A DNA stretch of 64,000 nt from Pseudomonas caspiana (GTDB lineage Bacteria; Pseudomonadota; Gammaproteobacteria; Pseudomonadales; Pseudomonadaceae): contig NZ_LOHF01000017.1 in the NCBI RefSeq assembly GCF_002158995.1, positions 18,996 through 82,995 on the forward strand. The letters run 5' to 3'. A program made the position numbers and the translations under genes. Below, piece after piece: positions 18,339 through 26,958 of this stretch (position 1 is its first letter; every line of letters begins with the position of its first letter). Below the pieces are notes generated by a model. The model was not told the origin of the DNA, did no database searches, and saw only the letters and a program-made list of their open reading frames with translations.

Positions 18339-19433
18339 TTAATTCTGTACGTTGCTATATTCGATTTTTGCCCATTCAGCCAACCGAGTGACGCCTTCCT
18401 GGACGCTGATCTGCGGGTGCCAATTCATCACTTCGCTGGCAGCAGAAATGTTGGCGCATGCGTAGCGGATATCTCCGATCCGGAACGCACCTGTTACCTC
18501 AAACCCGTCGTCGGGTTTACTTAAGGCACGCATCAGCATTTTCGACATCTCAAGAATCGATACTGGCTCACCGCTTCCGATATCGAGGATCGTACCGTGT
18601 TTCACGGCGGAGCCTCCAGCTAGAACAAGTGCGCTCACGATGTCATCGACATAGGCAAAGTCTCGAGCAATATTGCCATCTTCATATATAGCCAGCTTGA
18701 CGCCGGACAATATTTGGCGCGCGAAAATGGACAGGACACCCGTGTAAGGATTTCTTAGTGACTGGCCTGGCCCGTACACATTTTGGAACCTTAGAATCAC
18801 GGCATCCCAATCTGCCCCTTCTCCGGCCTGACACAGCAGATACTCCTGCATGAGCTTCGTCGAGGCATAGATGGATGCGGGAGCAGGGGGCAGACCTGCG
18901 TGGCTCGGAATGGGCTCGACAGGCAGCACGGCATTAGAAGGAACGGGAACCGAAAAATCACCTGTTTTCATGGTTTCCGGCTCACGCGGGAGGCCTACAA
19001 ATTCGGTGCCATTCGCATCCCTGTATCCACCTTCACCATAAACGGCTCGTGATGCAGCCAACACAACTTTTTTAACCGCTGATTGAGTGCGCAGTGCTTC
19101 AATCAGGTTGGTGGTACCAATTACGTTAACAGCGCAATAACGTGTTGGCTCGTCATACGATTGCCCCGTCCCGGTTTCGGCTGCCAAGTGGTAAACGATA
19201 TTAGGATTGCAATCTTTAACAGTTTCTGTCAGCGCGGCAGCATTGGTAACGTCGCCTTGAACGAAGGTCACATTGGCCCCAAAATTGGGCGCAACTGGCT
19301 TATCACCGTGTACCTGCGGGTGCAGGTTGTCAAAAACCCAAATTTTGCACGAAGGGTTTTTCTTCAGAAGCGCGGCCACCAGGCGTGAACCAATAAAACC
19401 TGCACCACCTGTCACCAGAACATTCTCAGTCAT
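18339..19433 (-). CDS. NAD-dependent epimerase/dehydratase (extended SDR)
   Basis: 364 aa nucleotide-sugar modifying enzyme. The Rossmann motif GGAGFIG is at 9-15, YHLAAETG near 81, and the catalytic YxxxK is Y189-K193 (YASTK). RFQNVYGPGQ is typical of UDP-glucose epimerase-like SDRs. The frame is open from 19460, but ATG 19433 has GGAA at good spacing and starts the conserved block. The region between about 135 and 185 is longer than in GalE and proline-rich, so the exact reaction (4-epimerase, dehydratase or reductase) is open. Confidence 0.8.
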   Translation of the reverse strand: MTENVLVTGGAGFIGSRLVAALLKKNPSCKIWVFDNLHPQVHGDKPVAPNFGANVTFVQGDVTNAAALTETVKDCNPNIVYHLAAETGTGQSYDEPTRYCAVNVIGTTNLIEALRTQSAVKKVVLAASRAVYGEGGYRDANGTEFVGLPREPETMKTGDFSVPVPSNAVLPVEPIPSHAGLPPAPASIYASTKLMQEYLLCQAGEGADWDAVILRFQNVYGPGQSLRNPYTGVLSIFARQILSGVKLAIYEDGNIARDFAYVDDIVSALVLAGGSAVKHGTILDIGSGEPVSILEMSKMLMRALSKPDDGFEVTGAFRIGDIRYACANISAASEVMNWHPQISVQEGVTRLAEWAKIEYSNVQN

Positions 19434-19452
19434 TTCAAATTCCATATTAAAG

Positions 19453-21843
19453 CTAAGCAATCAAGTCATCGAGTATTTTAGACGCCGTTGGCCCCGCGAT
19501 TATAGCGCGCCTTACAAAATCTAAAGATTCAGGGTCGGGGTAGATTTTGTTTTGGAGGCCAAGGACGAAATCCGCCCAGTCCTGAGTCTTGCGTATCTGA
19601 GGTAGCGGTGTGTAAGCACTCAGTGCCAAGTCGTGGGCGACTAGAGCTACAGGCAGCCCACGACGGGCGGCATCTAGAGCCACTGTAGAAGGTGAGGTAA
19701 TGACTGCTGCCATTCTTCCCATTAACTGATCTGCTGTGTAGTTCTGCCATTCTCTGTTTTCAGGATCGACGATCACGATATTCGGCGCGGCTGGACGATC
19801 ACCCTTGTATCGCCGAGTCAACCATAAACCCGCGTTATGAGGTTTAATTAAAAATATATAGTCAGGAAAACGCGCTGCTAAATTCTGCACGCCATCAAGA
19901 AAGAAATTTCGATATTCGTCGCTGTAACGGTGCCAGTGGAGGTTCTCGAAAACGCCGACAACGGTTTTGTCTGATGCGATGAACTGATCTAGTTCGACGT
20001 TTTCCTGACTTACCAGTTTTGGACATCCTATGGGGACACATTTCTCTCTGGTTGAGAGGTTTACATCGGGGTGCAGGGTTTCAAGCGGTCCCCAAATGTA
20101 TATTTTGGAGGACGCGAAATTAACTTTTTGAATACTATGAATTTCATCATTGTAGGTTAACCCTACGTTTTCGAAACCGTGTTGTAATGTTGCAGTCTTC
20201 AACCCTGCCTTGTTTGCACGATCAGTAATGGCGCGTGTAAAGGCGTGGGGAGCCAGATTGGTTTCAGTTGCGGAGAGCAGCGCTTTCGTCCCCCGGTGTA
20301 TAGCAGGAAAAATAGCCGATTGATTTTCTACGATTGCGACCGGGAAAACGTTAATCCCGTGGAGCCTGCGGAGTGTTAAACTTGACTTATTAAGTAGGGT
20401 GGCACTGCACCAAACCTCAAAAGGTAATGTTCGTTTCTGGGCCGTCATGATAACTGGCATCAGGATGTCCAGATCCTGAATTAGATGAAGTACAAAAATG
20501 ACCTTCGGGACTTGCTCCTCCGCAATCACTCGCCCGGTCGTTTGCGTGATGGTACCAAGCCATAATTGAGCAATTCTGTCCGGACTGAAATGCATAGCAG
20601 CTAGTTCCTGGCCGTGCTTTACGTCCCTCAATACTTCGCTGGCGGATGAAAGATAACGCTTGAGCCCGCCAAAAAAATCATCAACTACGATCGCGCCATG
20701 CAGTGGAGCAAGCGCAGGCGTATTGGTAGCGACTACTGGCAGACCATGAATAAGTGCCTGAACGGCACGGTTGGCAGACTTGCAGATGCTGAACGGATCC
20801 AGTGAGTTGGGTAGCAACACCACGTGCGCTCGCTGCATCTCTAGCTCAATCGATGATTTCGACCAAGGAACATAGCGAGAAGGTATGTTCAGGGGAAGTA
20901 TATAGGTTTCGTATTTAACCCGATCGTTACTAACTATCACCAACTCTACATCGTAGTCCTTGGCGATTGACTCAAGTGCACTTTTGATCAGGACAACATC
21001 ACGAATTCCAAAGTTTGCGTAATCAGCGCCATGATTTCCGAACCACAGCAGTTGTTTGGCGGTAGGCGACGGCTGCGCGACAATGTGCGGCGTCTGATTT
21101 GATTGCTTTAGTCCGTTGCCGTCGCGTTTGGCCATGCGGCGCTGCAGTATCATGCGGGCCTTTAGTACCAGATAACCGGCGACTCTACGTGTTTGTCGTA
21201 CGTAGAATCCTGGTCTGAGCAGCGAGCGCCAGCGCCGTGCAATTTTCTTCAGAACACCGGAAATTGATACGGCTCCGCAAAGCTTCGCCAGCTTTCTGAA
21301 TTTAATAACTAACGGATGCGAGGGTAGGGGCGTACGCTCTTTAGCTGCATCTAGCGCGACCTGCAAGCATCGGTCCAGTGAAGTATTGGTTTCAGGACTT
21401 AATACACCGTCTGGAATGATGTGTACTGGCACGCCTCCAGTGTAACTTTCGATGGCTGCTGCCAGAGGAGTTGTCGTGACGACGAAGCCGCTAGCCAATT
21501 TGGCGATTGCCTTGAACATGTCACGGGGGACATTTGCCGAGTACTTTCCATAACCGGGAACAAATATATTGTCACATAGATCAAATATCACCGGGATATT
21601 CAAACGGCTGGCACGTTGCATGAGCCCGTAACATTCAACGGAAAAATCCTTGACGACGATCAGGATATCTAGCGACTCAAGCGGTGGAGGGTTGCTTCTG
21701 TGGAAAACCTCGCATTTGTGGCCTGCCGCCTCAAGCGCTACAGCGGGAAGAATCGCGCGGTATCGAATACTGGCCACATCAAGTGAAAGGGACGTGACAC
21801 ACCATCCGATTACTAGCGGTTTATCCCCTTGAACGTTACTCAC
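19453..21843 (-). CDS. Large two-domain glycosyltransferase
   Basis: 796 aa from GTG 21843, chosen because AGGGGA lies nine bases upstream (the frame is open to 21864). The N-terminal half resembles a GT4: IGWCVTSLSLDVASIRYRA, DLCDNIFVPGYGKYS, and then VLLPNSLDPFSICKSANRAVQALIHGLPVVATN. The C-terminal half (about 460-796) resembles the surface-carbohydrate/CDP-glycerol transferase GT-B group, with TLQHGFENVG, FLIKPHNAGLW and TSPSTVALDAARRGLPVALV. Two different GT-B cores in one chain suggest two consecutive transfers by one enzyme. Donors are unknown. Confidence 0.72.
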   Translation of the reverse strand: MSNVQGDKPLVIGWCVTSLSLDVASIRYRAILPAVALEAAGHKCEVFHRSNPPPLESLDILIVVKDFSVECYGLMQRASRLNIPVIFDLCDNIFVPGYGKYSANVPRDMFKAIAKLASGFVVTTTPLAAAIESYTGGVPVHIIPDGVLSPETNTSLDRCLQVALDAAKERTPLPSHPLVIKFRKLAKLCGAVSISGVLKKIARRWRSLLRPGFYVRQTRRVAGYLVLKARMILQRRMAKRDGNGLKQSNQTPHIVAQPSPTAKQLLWFGNHGADYANFGIRDVVLIKSALESIAKDYDVELVIVSNDRVKYETYILPLNIPSRYVPWSKSSIELEMQRAHVVLLPNSLDPFSICKSANRAVQALIHGLPVVATNTPALAPLHGAIVVDDFFGGLKRYLSSASEVLRDVKHGQELAAMHFSPDRIAQLWLGTITQTTGRVIAEEQVPKVIFVLHLIQDLDILMPVIMTAQKRTLPFEVWCSATLLNKSSLTLRRLHGINVFPVAIVENQSAIFPAIHRGTKALLSATETNLAPHAFTRAITDRANKAGLKTATLQHGFENVGLTYNDEIHSIQKVNFASSKIYIWGPLETLHPDVNLSTREKCVPIGCPKLVSQENVELDQFIASDKTVVGVFENLHWHRYSDEYRNFFLDGVQNLAARFPDYIFLIKPHNAGLWLTRRYKGDRPAAPNIVIVDPENREWQNYTADQLMGRMAAVITSPSTVALDAARRGLPVALVAHDLALSAYTPLPQIRKTQDWADFVLGLQNKIYPDPESLDFVRRAIIAGPTASKILDDLIA

Positions 21844-21907
21844 CGTTGCCACTCCCCTGCCCAAAACATTAACAATTACTGATTAAATACCTTTATTTAT
21901 TTCGACG

Positions 21908-21927
21908 TGCGGTAACATTTTACCGCA
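21908..21927. terminator. Intercistronic hairpin
   Basis: TGCGGTAA and TTACCGCA form a perfect 8-bp stem with a 4-base loop, one base past the stop of the hexapeptide acyltransferase gene (minus strand). No T run follows, so it may act as a weak attenuator or stabilise the upstream mRNA. Confidence 0.45.
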
Positions 21928-21928
21928 G

Positions 21929-22573
21929 CTAATCGTTTTTTTCGTCGAGAGCCGGGTATTCGAAGCCAGGGCGATACTTGATGAGTTTCGCGGGCACTCC
22001 TCCCATGATGGATCCCCGCTCGACAGATTTGGTCACGACCGCGCCTGCTGCGATGATTGCGCCGTCTTTGATGCAAACGCCATCGAGTATCCGGCAGCCT
22101 GCGCCAATCCAGATGTCGTTGCCTAAGCTGATACCCTGGCGAGTAAGACCTTGTTTAGCTATGGGGACAGTCGAGTCGTCGTAAATGTGATTCGCGGGAA
22201 TAATGACGGTGTGCGCTGCGATGCGTACATAGTTACCGGTTTTTAATCCGCCATGGCCATAGATGACACAGTAGGGATTAACAGAGTTGGATTTACCCAA
22301 CTCGATTTTTCCACCTGGCCCGGTCTCTAAAATAGCACCGTGCTGAATAATGCTACCGTCACCGATGACGATACTTGCATTAACATCGGTGCAGATAAGC
22401 CTGGCACCCGGCTTGATGACGACTTTTTTCCCCAGCACGATATTCGCAAGATAACCTTCAAAATGAGCTTCCGAGGACACTTGGGCCCCTTCTCCTATTG
22501 AAAAATCAAGTGGCGCTGTGGGCTCTTTCTTAGGGTAGAAAAACCGTTTCAATTGGGAGAGCAGCGAAGCCAT
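21929..22573 (-). CDS. Hexapeptide-repeat (left-handed beta-helix) O-acyltransferase
   Basis: 214 aa with an N-terminal amphipathic segment and then hexapeptide repeats from about residue 30: the IVIGDGSIIQHGAILETG, GNYVRIAAHTVIIP and SLGNDIWIGAGCRI..GVCIKDGAIIAAGAVV stretches, with a late HIYDD region. This is the NodL/WbbJ type of cytoplasmic sugar acetyltransferase using acetyl-CoA. ATG 22573 overlaps the stop of the TylF-like gene (TGATG), showing coupling. It is one of three likely acylation systems in this locus. Confidence 0.85.
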   Translation of the reverse strand: MASLLSQLKRFFYPKKEPTAPLDFSIGEGAQVSSEAHFEGYLANIVLGKKVVIKPGARLICTDVNASIVIGDGSIIQHGAILETGPGGKIELGKSNSVNPYCVIYGHGGLKTGNYVRIAAHTVIIPANHIYDDSTVPIAKQGLTRQGISLGNDIWIGAGCRILDGVCIKDGAIIAAGAVVTKSVERGSIMGGVPAKLIKYRPGFEYPALDEKND

Positions 22574-23346
22574 CAATACTTCACCACGTATGCCTTTGTC
22601 CGATTTGCACCATCATCGCCATACCGGATTTGCGCAAGCTTCTCAGGTTTGTCTGCAAAGAACTTGTCGATTGCTTTGCCTGCCATGGGGTAGTTGATAG
22701 AGTTATAATCGTCGAAGAAAATGACCCCGCCTCGCACCATACGCGAGTAAAAATACTCAAGACATTCGATGTGTGGCTCGAACAAATCGCAGTCAATATT
22801 GACGTAGTGATAGCGCTCTTCGTTTAATGTGGGCAACGTTTGGCTAAAGAGTCCTTGGCGCAATTCAACATGGGTGCTCAACCCCGCTTCGTCGACTAAT
22901 TTCTGTACGCCTGAGAGAGACGTCTCAGTGAATAGGGTTTGATTTCGATATATAGCATCTGCCGGGGCATGCTGCTTGTCCTCTTCGGACAAGGGCGGTA
23001 GGCCGCTGAAGGTATCCAGCCCGAGCATCTTGAACGGGATACCAGATTCATGAGCCAGCTTCGAGCAGGCTATCAAGCTGCTTCCGGTAAACACCCCACA
23101 TTCTACGGCGTTGAACCTGGAAAGCCTGCGGATACCCAAGCCCCAGAAAAAATCGCCCCATGGGTTTTTCTTTTTTTTCTGGCGTTCGTTCCGCAGGTAA
23201 TTAGCTATTGCAAGCTGGAAGCCGTGGAGTACAGGAATCCGTTCAAAGAAAATCTCGGAAAAAGGCGGAACATGGGGGAATTCAAGCGACGCATTGAATT
23301 TGGGTTTCTTTGGTTTCTTTGGTTTCACTGCTTCACTGCTGGTCAT
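22573..23346 (-). CDS. TylF/MycF-like SAM-dependent O-methyltransferase
   Basis: 257 aa. The SAM site ECGVFTGSSLIACSKLA, then LGLDTFSGLPPLSE and the metal-binding YVNIDCDLFEPHIECLEYFYSRMVRGGVIFFDDY match the TylF/MycF macrocin O-methyltransferase family, which methylates sugar hydroxyls. A lysine-rich N-terminus (KPKKPKKPKF) precedes the domain. It overlaps wzt by 14 bases. With an ABC exporter whose ATPase has a carbohydrate-binding tail, it could add the terminal methyl cap that ends the chain, by analogy with E. coli O8/O9a. That role is inference. Confidence 0.82.
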   Translation of the reverse strand: MTSSEAVKPKKPKKPKFNASLEFPHVPPFSEIFFERIPVLHGFQLAIANYLRNERQKKKKNPWGDFFWGLGIRRLSRFNAVECGVFTGSSLIACSKLAHESGIPFKMLGLDTFSGLPPLSEEDKQHAPADAIYRNQTLFTETSLSGVQKLVDEAGLSTHVELRQGLFSQTLPTLNEERYHYVNIDCDLFEPHIECLEYFYSRMVRGGVIFFDDYNSINYPMAGKAIDKFFADKPEKLAQIRYGDDGANRTKAYVVKY

Positions 23347-24556
23347 GATTACATACCTTGGACGTGGAAAGGGTCAGACCAAGATTTACAATACCTGTCT
23401 GACCTGACACTGAGGCAATGTCAAAATTGAAAAAGTTTTGTGACATCTCTAACGGCACTGCTGCGTCTCCAACAACCTCGTTGACGATGTAGCTGAAGAA
23501 GTACTTTCCGCCGAGCAGGTGGTGAGAGAACGAAAGAGCAAGGCTGTATTCCTCACCCTCTACCACGTTATGGAGCATTGGCCCAACTTCGGATCCGTCA
23601 ATGGCGCAAACGTTAATGCCTGAGCTGTTACGGATTCCAAAGTTGAACGCGACGCATTCTGAAGACTGCGCCGCTTTGAATATTCCCGTGAGCACATACT
23701 GGTGGCTGTCGGCTTTATACTCAAGGGCGAAATCCTGAATCATTTTTGTCGCAGACGCAGCGTTATTCAAAGACGATTTACCCTTGGCACGGCTGCCGGG
23801 TTCGTTATCACTGCGCACATTTTTATAGACTTCAATCGCCTCAAAAACCGAGCCGTCGTGAATTTTTTTACCACCTTCAATAACGATTGCCCGGGTGCAA
23901 AAATTCGCCAGCAGGTTTTGATTATGCGTGACTAACAAGAATGTCTGTCCGGAGTCGCGCATATCGCGGATCTTGTCATAACATTTCATGCGGAAGCTGG
24001 CATCACCTACCGCAAGTGTTTCGTCAATGATGATGAGGTCGGCATCTACGTGTACTGCGCAAGCGAAGGCCAGGCGTGACTGCATGCCAGATGAGTAGGT
24101 CCGCAAAGGTTGGTCGAAATAATCCCCTAAATCTGCGAAGGCAATGATATCGGCGATGCGACGGTCGGTTCCCTGTTTGTTGATCCCTTGGATGCTGCAA
24201 AACAGGTAAGCATTTTCTCTGCCGCTGAAGCTCATATTGAAGCCGGCGGTCAGGCCGAGAAGTGTGGCGATTCGGCCGTGTCGCGCGACAGCACCTTCGG
24301 TAGGTTCTATTACATTGCCCAGAATCCCCAGAAGTGTAGATTTGCCTGCCCCATTACGTCCGATGATCCCGACGGTTTCGCCGCTTTGTACGCAGAGGCT
24401 GATGCCGTCCAGCACCTTCTTTCCACCCACAGCTTTTGATGTCCGCTTAAGCAGCGCATCCATGAAAACAGTCGTCGGTCGCAAGGAGCTAGCATAGCGC
24501 TTGCTGATATTTGTCGCTTCGAGCAGTAATTGATCGCGCTTATTCTCAGACGACAT
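23333..24556 (-). CDS. wzt: Polysaccharide ABC exporter ATPase with carbohydrate-binding C-terminus
   Basis: 407 aa. The ATPase half has Walker A GRNGAGKST (66-74), the YSSGMQSRLAFA signature typical of Wzt/TagH proteins and Walker B DLIIIDETLAVGD. From about residue 270 an extra beta-rich domain (FNFGIRNSSGINVCAIDGSEVG and beyond) matches the Wzt C-terminal glycan-binding domain, which in E. coli O8/O9a reads the modified chain end. Wzt works with Wzm to carry undecaprenyl-linked O-polysaccharide across the inner membrane. It overlaps wzm by 11 bases and the methyltransferase by 14. Confidence 0.93.
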   Translation of the reverse strand: MSSENKRDQLLLEATNISKRYASSLRPTTVFMDALLKRTSKAVGGKKVLDGISLCVQSGETVGIIGRNGAGKSTLLGILGNVIEPTEGAVARHGRIATLLGLTAGFNMSFSGRENAYLFCSIQGINKQGTDRRIADIIAFADLGDYFDQPLRTYSSGMQSRLAFACAVHVDADLIIIDETLAVGDASFRMKCYDKIRDMRDSGQTFLLVTHNQNLLANFCTRAIVIEGGKKIHDGSVFEAIEVYKNVRSDNEPGSRAKGKSSLNNAASATKMIQDFALEYKADSHQYVLTGIFKAAQSSECVAFNFGIRNSSGINVCAIDGSEVGPMLHNVVEGEEYSLALSFSHHLLGGKYFFSYIVNEVVGDAAVPLEMSQNFFNFDIASVSGQTGIVNLGLTLSTSKVCNHDQQ

Positions 24557-25331
24557 CGGCTACCACTCCTTTGATTCTATTGAACAGCCACTTAGAAAAC
24601 ACAATCAAAATAACCGCAGCGGCCATGAGGAGCGAGAGCACGATGACAGAGGGTCCATGTCCAAAAACCAGCGCGTTTCTCAAGGGTTCGACAATCACCG
24701 TCAAGGGGTTGAGCCAAAGTAAAAATCGATAGGTCTCGGGTGCAAGGCTCAATGGATAAGAAATGGGCGCTGCGTAGAACAGAACTCGCATCAGTAGCCT
24801 GACAGCTTCTGAAATGTCCCCAATGAAGGGGCCGATAACAGACAAAATCAGAGAGGTTGAGGAAATGAGAGCGACTATCGGAATCAATAGAACCAACGAC
24901 CAGGCTATGCTTTGCCAGCTTAAAACTGAGTAGATGAGGCACAACACCAACACAATCGCCGCATAGATTATACCGTGCACATATGCGCGCATCAGGTTGG
25001 CGAGCCAGAGTACCCATAGAGGAAAGGGGGATTTTACGACGTATGTTCTTTTGCTCGAAAATAGCGTCGTGGATGAGTTAACAATGTCCGCGAGCAGCAG
25101 GTAGACAGATAATCCGATGAAAAACGGTAGAACGAATCCTACAGAAGTTGTAGACCCGGGTTCGTTCCAGCTAATTTTTAATATACCGCTAAACACGATC
25201 GTGTATACGCAAAGTAAGCACAGCGGTGTCAACAACATCCAGAAAATACCTAGAAAAGACCGTTTATACTTAGCCTGCAGGTCGCGCCTTGCTAAATCCC
25301 ACGCTAATCTGACACATTCCGCAAACTTCAT
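24546..25331 (-). CDS. wzm: Polysaccharide ABC exporter permease
   Basis: 261 aa ABC-2 type permease with about six membrane segments. The N-terminal RDLQAKYKRSFLGIFWMLL and the C-terminal SYPLSLAPETYRFLLWLNPLTVIVEPLRNALVFG are characteristic of Wzm/KpsM/TagG. It forms the channel with the overlapping Wzt. Together they indicate an ABC-dependent rather than Wzx/Wzy-dependent O-polysaccharide. Confidence 0.93.
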   Translation of the reverse strand: MKFAECVRLAWDLARRDLQAKYKRSFLGIFWMLLTPLCLLCVYTIVFSGILKISWNEPGSTTSVGFVLPFFIGLSVYLLLADIVNSSTTLFSSKRTYVVKSPFPLWVLWLANLMRAYVHGIIYAAIVLVLCLIYSVLSWQSIAWSLVLLIPIVALISSTSLILSVIGPFIGDISEAVRLLMRVLFYAAPISYPLSLAPETYRFLLWLNPLTVIVEPLRNALVFGHGPSVIVLSLLMAAAVILIVFSKWLFNRIKGVVADVV

Positions 25332-25451
25332 ACCTACCCCAAAAATTATACAACTGGCGTCAGACCTACTTAGTCAAGGCGCATAATTATAAAGAGGCCC
25401 CGGAGAAAAAGCGAGTAGGCGTGTAGCGGATGCTGCTGGGTGGCTGGATTC

Positions 25452-25652
25452 TTAACCTTGCATTGCCCAAAAGCTACCTGACAGACCGCCGTCATTGAAA
25501 GCTGATGGTTCTTTGCGGGCGAGATTTTGAGCTGCAGCATCACCTGCTGCCTGATTGAATGGCGCAATCCTACGAGCTTCAGCAAGCTGGCAGAAGCCTT
25601 CCCCATCCAGAAGGCTCATCTTGCAGACTGTGCCCGCTGGCCTGCTTTTCAC
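25452..25652 (-). CDS. Small unrecognised open reading frame
   Basis: 66 codons from GTG between the GT2 gene and wzm on the same strand. The predicted product (alanine-rich, with FNQAAGDAAAQNLARK and ending SGSFWAMQG) looks more protein-like than chance, but AAGGA lies 14 bases from the GTG, too far for a good ribosome site. It could be a remnant of a longer gene, a real small gene or noise. No family recognised. Confidence 0.25.
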   Translation of the reverse strand: MKSRPAGTVCKMSLLDGEGFCQLAEARRIAPFNQAAGDAAAQNLARKEPSAFNDGGLSGSFWAMQG

Positions 25653-25661
25653 GAGTTACTT

Positions 25662-26666
25662 TTAGATCCTTCCAAGAAGGACGGCTACAAGCAGGATCAA
25701 ATTTTCGCGTAAAGTTTGCCTATAAACACCCGCACTATTAAGTGCGATAAGGCGTTTGAAAAGTTTTTCCTTTCGCCCCTCCTCAAAGCGCGTCATAACC
25801 TTCTGGTTTTCTTCTGAGAGGCGTGACTTCATGTTATTCAATATGTCGAGGTTTCTGTCATTCCATTGTGCGAAGCGTCCGGAAAACATTCCACGCAAGC
25901 GTTTTAGTTTGTCTAGGCCTGTTGTTTTTGCACCAATCAAGTTGCCGTCGTGCTGGCGATAGTCGAGCGTGGGTTGGGCATCATAAAAGATCTCTCCGTC
26001 GCAACCGCTAACTATTAGATAGGTCAACCAGTCATGGGAGACCGGTGATGATTGCTCTGGCAACTGTAGTAAAAGATCCCGAGCGGAACGATTGATTAGC
26101 ATGGTGTTTGCACCTGCAAGACTCTGAACCAGCGCATTTTGGAACGTGGGTGGTTTTGAAAAAAGCGGGGAGAGGCCAATGACCTGTTTGTCGGCGTCAA
26201 TCAATCGGGTCCGTGAGCAATAGAGCGCAGGCTTGTTTTCGGGAACGTGTTTGAGACGGTCAATGCTCCGCGCGAGCTTGTCTGCAAACCAGATATCGTC
26301 CTGATCGCTGAAAGCGAAAAAGTCAGCTTTGATCTCGGTGTTTTTAACAAGCGAAATAAAGTTTCGCGCGAAGCCTTCACAGGGACCTTTGAATAGGACT
26401 AGTCGGTCTTCCCCCCACTTTTGTTGAAACTCGGCCAGAATGTCTAGCGTCTCGTCGGTAGATGCATCATCAGAAGCGAATACCGTCCAGCGGGTGCAGG
26501 TCTGCTCTGAAAATGAATTGAGCTGGTCCCGGAGGTACCGTGCACCGTTATAGGTGCACATCAGGATCGCTACGGATGGGGCGCTTGCATTATTCTCTGT
26601 AGCAGGAGTATCTAGGTGCGAGACCTCACTTTCGCTATTTGCAATGCCCGTTCCAGTGATACGCAT
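25662..26666 (-). CDS. Family 2 glycosyltransferase
   Basis: 334 aa GT-A enzyme. SVAILMCTYNGARYLRDQL starts the domain near residue 28, FASDDASTDETLDIL follows, then FSDQDDIWFADKLARS carries the DQDD motif, and HDWLTYLI and YRQHDGNLIG are typical of the WbbL/rhamnosyltransferase-like branch. Its fold relatives include the GT2 at 9855-10778, though the two are clearly diverged. It is the first gene of the minus-strand operon and likely adds an early residue to the initiated lipid carrier. The first 27 residues are probably disordered. Confidence 0.83.
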   Translation of the reverse strand: MRITGTGIANSESEVSHLDTPATENNASAPSVAILMCTYNGARYLRDQLNSFSEQTCTRWTVFASDDASTDETLDILAEFQQKWGEDRLVLFKGPCEGFARNFISLVKNTEIKADFFAFSDQDDIWFADKLARSIDRLKHVPENKPALYCSRTRLIDADKQVIGLSPLFSKPPTFQNALVQSLAGANTMLINRSARDLLLQLPEQSSPVSHDWLTYLIVSGCDGEIFYDAQPTLDYRQHDGNLIGAKTTGLDKLKRLRGMFSGRFAQWNDRNLDILNNMKSRLSEENQKVMTRFEEGRKEKLFKRLIALNSAGVYRQTLRENLILLVAVLLGRI

Positions 26667-26958
26667 CTTAGGGAAGCCTTGTTTTGATAATCCACCATTT
26701 TACGCATTGTCAGCGGTCTCCGTCACATGGCAACGGATTTTGTGTATGGGGCAGAAATGGGTCTGCACTCTGCAACGACCTGCAATCTCTGAATATTCTC
26801 AGCATGCATATGTATGTGCATCGCAGTATTGCCATTGGTTAAGCTGCCTACTTTCATCGTCTTTTCATGCCCATCAGGGTGTGAGCTTTTCTAGCTTGCG
26901 ACGACCGCGGTAACGCAACGCATACGCTCAATTATTTCAAGACCGGTATCGACCTGAC

